This document shows, in pieces, positions 59,749 to 64,000 of a DNA stretch of 64,000 nucleotides. Under the pieces are notes generated by a model. The model worked only from the letters and a program-made list of their open reading frames with translations, had not been told where the DNA came from and ran no database searches. The DNA is from Polaribacter sp. Hel1_85 (GTDB lineage: Bacteria; Bacteroidota; Bacteroidia; Flavobacteriales; Flavobacteriaceae): assembly GCF_000766795.1 (NCBI RefSeq), contig NZ_JPDS01000001.1, positions 67,001 to 131,000 on the forward strand, given 5' to 3'. The first letter of the stretch is position 1; the number at the start of each line of letters is the position of its first letter. The translations under genes were made by a program, and so were the position numbers.

Positions 59749-59834
59749 TTTTTATGCGCTAAAGTTTCGTTCTAGAAATTTGCCTTTTTCCATTTTAACT
59801 TTTTAACTTTACAACTTTTAAAATAAAACATATT

Positions 59835-60638
59835 ATGTCTAAAGTTGTATTAATTACTGGAGCTTCCTCTGGAATAGGAAAATCGATTGCTACTTTTTTA
59901 TCAGAAAAAGGATATAAAGTTTATGGAACAAGTAGAAACCCTAAAAACACAGCAGATTTTTCTTTTGAACTAATTGCATTGGATGTATTAAAAGTTGATA
60001 CGATTAATAGTGCTATCGATTTGATCATAAAAAAAGAAGGAAGATTAGATGTTTTGTTAAATAATGCAGGAATGGGAATTACAGGTCCTATTGAAGATAC
60101 ACCAACTGATGAAATGCGTGCTGTTTTTAATACGAATGTTTTTGGTGCAATTGATGTAATGAAAGCTGCTTTACCGCAAATGCGTAAACAAAAATCGGGT
60201 ACAATTATAAATGTAACTTCTATTGCAGGTTATATGGGTTTACCTTTCAGGGGATTGTATTCTGCCACAAAAGGAGCTTTAGAAACCATTACAGAAGCAA
60301 CAAGTATGGAAGTAAAACCTTTTGGGATTAACGTTGTAAACGTTGCTCCAGGTGATTTTGCAACAAATATTGCTGCAGGAAGATATCATACACCAGTTTT
60401 TGAGAATTCTGCTTATAAAGATAATTATCAAATGAATTTAGATTTAATGGATGCGCATGTAGATGGTGGAATGGATCCTTTAGAAATGGCAAAAGCGGTT
60501 TATAAAATTATAAATTCTAAAAAACCTAAAATTCATTATAAAGTAGGTGGGTTTATGGAAAAATTCTCAATCGTTTTAAAACGTATTTTACCAGATAGAA
60601 CGTATGAGAAGATTTTGATGAATCATTATAAATTATAG
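59835..60638 (+). CDS. Short-chain dehydrogenase/reductase (classical SDR)
   Basis: NAD(P)-dependent oxidoreductase of 267 aa. Cofactor loop TGASSGIGKS, NNAGMG strand, catalytic Ser in VTSIAGYMG and Tyr-x3-Lys in LYSATKGALE are all present. The Arg in YGTSRNP suggests a preference for NADPH. The substrate is not predictable. It follows ffs by about 85 nt with no visible promoter in between except AT-rich DNA. Confidence 0.92.
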   Translation: MSKVVLITGASSGIGKSIATFLSEKGYKVYGTSRNPKNTADFSFELIALDVLKVDTINSAIDLIIKKEGRLDVLLNNAGMGITGPIEDTPTDEMRAVFNTNVFGAIDVMKAALPQMRKQKSGTIINVTSIAGYMGLPFRGLYSATKGALETITEATSMEVKPFGINVVNVAPGDFATNIAAGRYHTPVFENSAYKDNYQMNLDLMDAHVDGGMDPLEMAKAVYKIINSKKPKIHYKVGGFMEKFSIVLKRILPDRTYEKILMNHYKL

Positions 60639-60717
60639 TCTTAACATTTTTTATTTCTTTGTTTATAAGTGGTAAAAAATAGTTTTATTTCACTTATAAA
60701 CTTTATAAGCAAGTAAC

Positions 60718-60725
60718 TATCTTTG
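60718..60725 (+). promoter_or_regulatory. -7 box (TATCTTTG) ahead of the Flavo-1-like leader and fructose-6-phosphate aldolase gene
   Basis: TATCTTTG matches TAnnTTTG. Transcription from it would place the whole Flavo-1-like element at 60728-60808 in the 5' leader of the aldolase mRNA, or produce it as a short RNA. Confidence 0.55.
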
Positions 60726-60727
60726 CG

Positions 60728-60808
60728 TTAGGGATTGGAGCATTTGTTTGAGCTCTTTTGTGAAGAATGAACAAAAAGCGAGTGCGTAAAGCCCGTTAAA
60801 ACGCCCAA
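60728..60808 (+). ncRNA. Flavo-1-like RNA element (diverged), in the leader of the aldolase gene
   Basis: The element reads TTAGGGATTGGAGCATTTG, then TTTGAGCTCTTTTG, and ends AAAAGCGAGTGCGTAAAGCC with CGTTAAAACGCCC. It shares TTTGAGCTCTTTT and AAAAAGCGAGT with the copies at 45428 and 61561 (which lie on the other strand). It is preceded by a good -7 box and followed 30 nt later by the start codon. Assignment to Flavo-1 is from memory and needs a covariance-model search. Confidence 0.5.
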
Positions 60809-60838
60809 AACATAACAATTACAATTAAATAAATACAA

Positions 60839-61492
60839 ATGAAATTTTTTATCGATACTGCAAATTTAGAGCAAATTAAAGAAGCGCAAGCTTTAGGAAT
60901 TTTAGACGGTGTAACTACAAACCCATCTTTAATGGCTAAAGAAGGAATTACTGGTGAAGCTAATATTATTAACCATTACAAAGAAATTTGTGAGTTGGTA
61001 GATGGTGATGTTTCTGCAGAAGTAATTTCTACAGATTTTGATGGAATGGTTAAAGAAGGTGAAGCATTGGCTGCTTTAAATCCTCAAATTGTGGTAAAAT
61101 TACCAATGATAAAAGACGGTGTAAAAGCATGTAAATACTTTTCTTCTAAAGGAATTAAAACAAACGTAACGTTGGTGTTTTCTGTTGGTCAGGCTTTATT
61201 GGCAGCAAAAGCAGGAGCAACGTATGTTTCTCCTTTTTTAGGACGTTTAGATGATATTTCTACAGACGGAATGAACTTAATTTCTGAAATTAGACTTGTT
61301 TTTGATAACTATAAATTTGAAACTCAAATTTTAGCTGCATCTGTAAGAAATACAATGCATATTGTGAATTGTGCAAAATTAGGATCGGACGTTATGACTG
61401 GACCTTTAAGTGCAATTGAAGGATTATTAAAACATCCTTTAACAGATAGTGGTTTGGCTAAATTTTTAGCAGATTACCAAAAAGGAAACTAG
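60839..61492 (+). CDS. fsa: Fructose-6-phosphate aldolase (small transaldolase family)
   Basis: TIM-barrel enzyme of 217 aa, the short transaldolase/FSA type. Sequence landmarks are [33 protein letters not shown], the Schiff-base Lys in [13 protein letters not shown], and [19 protein letters not shown] with SPFLGRLDD. It splits fructose-6-P or transfers dihydroxyacetone units in pentose phosphate metabolism; transaldolase activity is the main alternative for this length class. A Flavo-1-like element lies in its leader and a family D repeat starts at its stop. Confidence 0.92.
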   Translation: MKFFIDTANLEQIKEAQALGILDGVTTNPSLMAKEGITGEANIINHYKEICELVDGDVSAEVISTDFDGMVKEGEALAALNPQIVVKLPMIKDGVKACKYFSSKGIKTNVTLVFSVGQALLAAKAGATYVSPFLGRLDDISTDGMNLISEIRLVFDNYKFETQILAASVRNTMHIVNCAKLGSDVMTGPLSAIEGLLKHPLTDSGLAKFLADYQKGN

Positions 61493-61523
61493 AAGCCCCT
61501 TTAATTCCCCAAAGGGGAAAAAC
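61493..61523. repeat. Family D repeat (CCCCTTTAATTCCCC-AAA-GGGG)
   Basis: AAGCCCCTTTAATTCCCC followed by AAAGGGGAAAAACT. The element begins immediately after the aldolase stop. An inverted copy (61771-61806) is translated as part of menD. Confidence 0.6.
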
Positions 61524-61560
61524 TGTTGCGATATTGGTATTAAAAAAATAATAACAATTT

Positions 61561-61654
61561 GAAGCAATTACCCGCTTTCGCTACTTGCTTTTTTTACCTA
61601 AAAAGGGCAAAAAAGAGCTCAAACAAACCGCTCAATCGGGGCTAAACTTGTTTG
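61561..61654 (-). ncRNA. Flavo-1-like structured RNA element (uninterrupted copy)
   Basis: On the minus strand: AAACAAGTTTAGCCCCGATT, GAGCGGTTTGTTTGAGCTC, then GGTAAAAAAAGCAAGTAGCG and AAAGCGGGTAATTGCTTC. It is nearly the same as 45428-45564 without the nested repeat. It is divergent from menD and convergent with the aldolase. No clear promoter box was found at its 5' side. Confidence 0.55.
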
Positions 61655-61684
61655 AAAGCTAATAGTAAAACTAAAAATTATAAG

Positions 61685-61714
61685 AACTCCAAATTTATTA
61701 AGTTTGGAGTTTTT
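61685..61714 (+). terminator. Hairpin AACTCCAAA/TTTGGAGTT before menD
   Basis: AACTCCAAA (61685-61693) pairs with TTTGGAGTT (61703-61711) over a 9-nt loop and runs into Ts. It lies about 190 nt after the aldolase stop and 24 nt before menD, and probably ends transcripts coming from the left. Confidence 0.65.
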
Positions 61715-61737
61715 AAAAAAAAGATTAGTTTTTTTGA

Positions 61738-63456
61738 ATGAAAAAAGATAAGGTACATTTTTCCGGTACAAGTTTTTCCCCATCGGGGAAATTAAAAGGG
61801 GCTTTTCCAAAAAAAGAACTCGCACAAATTGTAATTTCAGCTTGTCATCAATTTAAAATTGATACAGTTGTTATATCTCCAGGTTCACGAAATGCTCCAT
61901 TAACTGTGGGTTTTTCTAATCATCCAGAAATTGAAGCTTTAAGTGTTGTTGATGAGCGATGTGCTGCTTTTTTTGCATTAGGAATTGCACAACAAACTCA
62001 AAAACCAGTGGCAATTGTTTGTACGTCTGGTTCTGCTTTACTGAATTATTATCCTGCAATTGCAGAGGCTTTTTATAGTAATATTCCATTAGTTGTAATT
62101 TCTGCAGACAGACCCAAGCATTTAATTGATATTGGTGATGGACAAACGATTCGTCAAGAAAATGTGTTTGAAAATCATATTTTGTTTTCTGCAAATTTAA
62201 TTGAGGACTCAAAATTTAAAACTCAAAATTTAGAACTTATTTCGGAAGCTTTACAAATTTCTGTATCACAAAAAGGACCTGTACATATAAATGTGCCTTT
62301 TGATGAACCTTTGTATGAAACAGTGAAAGAATTACAGCGTTTTAGTTTTCCAAATGTCACTTCGAGCGCAGTCGAGAAGTCTCTTGATTACAATAAACTT
62401 GCAAAAATTTGGAATGCATCAACAAAAAAAATGATTTTAGTTGGTGTAAATTATCCTGATAAAGATTTGCAAAAATTAATGGATGATTATGCTGATGATA
62501 ATTCTGTTTTAATATTCACAGAAACAACCTCAAATTTACATCATAAAAAAGCAATCAATTCTATAGATCAATTGATCTTTTCTTTGGATGAAAATCAGTT
62601 TGAGGCTTTAAAACCAGAAGTTTTAATCACTTTTGGAGGAATGATAGTTTCTAAAAAAATAAAACAATTTTTAAGAAAATATCAACCAAAACATCATTGG
62701 AATATTGATGCTAAAAAAGCTGTTGATACTTTCTTTTGTTTATCAGAATTTATACAAACAAATCCTGTAGATTTCTTTTTTAATTTTAGCAAATGCATTT
62801 CAGAAAAAGAAAGTGAATATCAACAAAAATGGTTGCAGTTTCGTGATGAAAAACGAGTGAAACATCAACAATATTTATCAAAATCAGTACATTCAGATTT
62901 TAAAGTTTTTGAACAAATTTTAGAAAGTGTTCCTAATCATAGTCAGTTGCAAATTAGTAACAGCTCAATTATTAGGTATGCTCAATTGTTTACAATAAAA
63001 GATACATTACGTGTGTTTTGTAATAGAGGAACAAGTGGAATTGATGGAAGTACAAGTACTGCAATTGGCGCTGCTTTTGCGAGCAAAAAACAAACAATTT
63101 TTATCACTGGAGATTTGAGTTTTTTCTATGATAGTAATGCGTTATGGAATAAGAATATTCCTAAGAATTTTAGAATTATTTTAATTAATAATTCTGGTGG
63201 TGGAATTTTTAAAATTATTCCAGGACCAAAATCTACAAATGCAACTAAGTATTTTGAGACTCCACATTGTTTAACAGCAGAACATTTGTGTAAAATGTAT
63301 GAGTTCGATTATTTAAAAGCATATTCTACAGAAACAGTAACAGCACAACTAAAAGGTTTTTATGAAACATCACAAAAACCAAAAATATTAGAAATTTTCA
63401 CGCCAAGTGAAGAAAATGATTTAATTTTAAAAGAATATTTTAAACTGATACAGTAA
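61738..63456 (+). CDS. menD: 2-succinyl-5-enolpyruvyl-6-hydroxy-3-cyclohexene-1-carboxylate synthase
   Basis: Thiamine-diphosphate enzyme of menaquinone synthesis joining isochorismate and 2-oxoglutarate. The 572-aa protein has VVISPGSRNAPLTVGF, the SGSALLNYYPAIAEA strand, the TPP core SGIDGSTSTAIGAAFAS with ITGDLSFFYDSNALW, and NNSGGGIFKIIPGP. MenD normally begins close to PKKELAQIVISACHQF; here about 23 extra residues precede it, encoded largely by an inverted copy of the family D repeat (residues about 12-23), and there is no later ATG, GTG or TTG in frame before the conserved part. A family B repeat is also embedded at residues about 206-214 (VTSSAVEKS), in a variable linker. Confidence 0.94.
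   Translation: MKKDKVHFSGTSFSPSGKLKGAFPKKELAQIVISACHQFKIDTVVISPGSRNAPLTVGFSNHPEIEALSVVDERCAAFFALGIAQQTQKPVAIVCTSGSALLNYYPAIAEAFYSNIPLVVISADRPKHLIDIGDGQTIRQENVFENHILFSANLIEDSKFKTQNLELISEALQISVSQKGPVHINVPFDEPLYETVKELQRFSFPNVTSSAVEKSLDYNKLAKIWNASTKKMILVGVNYPDKDLQKLMDDYADDNSVLIFTETTSNLHHKKAINSIDQLIFSLDENQFEALKPEVLITFGGMIVSKKIKQFLRKYQPKHHWNIDAKKAVDTFFCLSEFIQTNPVDFFFNFSKCISEKESEYQQKWLQFRDEKRVKHQQYLSKSVHSDFKVFEQILESVPNHSQLQISNSSIIRYAQLFTIKDTLRVFCNRGTSGIDGSTSTAIGAAFASKKQTIFITGDLSFFYDSNALWNKNIPKNFRIILINNSGGGIFKIIPGPKSTNATKYFETPHCLTAEHLCKMYEFDYLKAYSTETVTAQLKGFYETSQKPKILEIFTPSEENDLILKEYFKLIQ
61771..61806. repeat. Inverted family D repeat, translated within the menD N-terminus
   Basis: The reverse complement reads AAAAGCCCCTTTTAATTTCC, CCGATGGGGAAAAACT. 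This is the same element as 61493-61523 with small changes. It contains the hairpin TTTCCCC-ATC-GGGGAAA. Confidence 0.65.
62355..62383. repeat. Family B short repeat inside the menD coding region
   Basis: TGTCACTTCGAGCGCAGTCG then AGAAGTCTC. The 12-nt core CGAGCGCAGTCG is identical to that at 44529-44553, with both outer stem arms changed together (ACTTC/GAAGT). It keeps the menD frame open. Confidence 0.65.
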
Positions 63457-63950
63457 TGGATTTACAAGAAGACTTTAGAGAAGGAGAAGATAATTTACAA
63501 GAAGGAGAAGAAAACTCTCAAGAACCAGAAATGTACTTGAAAGAAGGAGATAAAGTAAACTTAGTAATTGAAACTGAAACAGGTTTGGGTTATATTGTTT
63601 TAATAAATGAAGAATTTGATGGTTTGCTTTTTAGAAGTGAAGTTTTTCAGGAGTTAGAAGAAAATATGGAAGTTACTGGTTATATAAAACAGATTCGTGA
63701 AGATGGAAAAATTGATGTTTCTCTTCGTCCACAAGGTTTTAGAAATGTTATTGGTTCTGATGTAGAAAAAGTTTTACAAAAGTTAAAAGATAGTAGAGAA
63801 GGCTTTATTTTAATTACGGATAAAAGTTCGCCCGATTCAATTCGTTTTCATATGAAAATGAGTAAAAAAGCATTTAAAAAAGCAGTTGGTAATTTATATA
63901 AACAAAAACTAATAACTATTGAACCTGATAGAATTGTCTTGGTGAAATAA
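63456..63950 (+). CDS. S1-domain RNA-binding protein (C-terminal half of CvfB-like)
   Basis: Protein of 164 aa. An acidic Gln/Glu-rich start (about 1-28) is followed by an S1 domain (VNLVIETETGLGYIVLINEE ... YIKQIREDGKIDVSLRPQG) and a winged-helix segment (IRFHMKMSKKAFKKAVGNLY, LITIEPDRIVLV). These correspond to the last S1 domain and the WH domain of CvfB; the first two S1 domains of the 280-aa CvfB form are absent. It overlaps the menD stop by one base. A role in RNA binding is likely; the target is unknown. Confidence 0.82.
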   Translation: MDLQEDFREGEDNLQEGEENSQEPEMYLKEGDKVNLVIETETGLGYIVLINEEFDGLLFRSEVFQELEENMEVTGYIKQIREDGKIDVSLRPQGFRNVIGSDVEKVLQKLKDSREGFILITDKSSPDSIRFHMKMSKKAFKKAVGNLYKQKLITIEPDRIVLVK

Positions 63951-64000
63951 TAAGTCTTTAGTAAGCAGTTTTCAGTAACCGTTTCCTGTCAAACTGTTTA

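Noticed and set aside
1-64000. CRISPR arrays, prophage, tRNA or rRNA genes
   Set aside because: No regularly spaced repeats, integrase or structural phage genes, and no tRNA cloverleaf or rRNA sequence was recognised by eye; a tRNA scan would confirm.

Overview
The window is from a member of the Bacteroidota, almost certainly a marine Flavobacteriaceae (Polaribacter/Tenacibaculum-like). The evidence is very AT-rich DNA, gliding genes gldF and gldG, a PorD-type (DUF4835) type IX secretion protein, the bamD-rpoZ-coaBC-porD-recN order, no Shine-Dalgarno-like leaders, and recurrent TAnnTTTG -7 promoter boxes typical of the phylum. It reads as chromosomal backbone. There is no integrase, no complete transposon, no CRISPR array and no tRNA; the only RNA gene found with high confidence is the small SRP RNA (ffs).

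Layout. 0-5.6 kb: aquaporin and an epimerase-like protein on +, then a leftward run of SAM hydroxide adenosyltransferase, a monooxygenase-fold protein, a GNAT, gldF and gldG. 5.7-10.4 kb: phoH plus a membrane protein, then purC, fabV and two unknown small proteins. 10.4-12.2 kb: two leftward transporters (TerC, TauE). 12.3-24.3 kb: a coherent acetate/short-organic-acid locus. It holds an orphan zinc-ribbon/HTH protein related to IS1 InsA, a porin, a DUF4212 plus sodium:solute symporter pair, a symporter-domain histidine kinase (CrbS/CbrA type), a receiver-only response regulator, small proteins and acs, and convergent to these a DEDDh exonuclease with a cNMP-CBS-DUF294 nucleotidyltransferase. 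24.5-36 kb: an ABC exporter, a lipoprotein, Nudix, a class V aminotransferase, an M42 peptidase, an ABC ATPase with a permease-M1 aminopeptidase fusion, and a YhhN protein. 36-45.4 kb: a phytase-esterase-like lipoprotein, DUF6913-like, dapA, ferritin, bamD, rpoZ, coaBC, porD, recN and fabI. 45.6-52.7 kb: a glycosyltransferase, leftward mazG/DUF5606/def and ruvX, then dapD followed by a glycosyltransferase, a nucleotidyltransferase and a CDP-glycerol phosphotransferase-like protein. 52.8-64 kb: a CCA-adding-like enzyme, an ABC exporter, a phosphosugar mutase, a GT2, DUF4199, ffs, an SDR, fructose-6-phosphate aldolase, menD and an S1 protein.

Two points stand out. First, the acetate locus looks like a flavobacterial counterpart of the Vibrio CrbS/CrbR-acs arrangement, but its response regulator has no output domain, and a domesticated-looking InsA-like DNA-binding protein sits at the head of the locus. 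Second, the intergenic spaces carry several dispersed structured repeat families, including Flavo-1-like RNAs and a TTCGAG...TCGAGAA hairpin family with variable arms. menD appears to have absorbed two of these: one forms its N-terminal extension, with no alternative start codon, and one lies in an internal linker.
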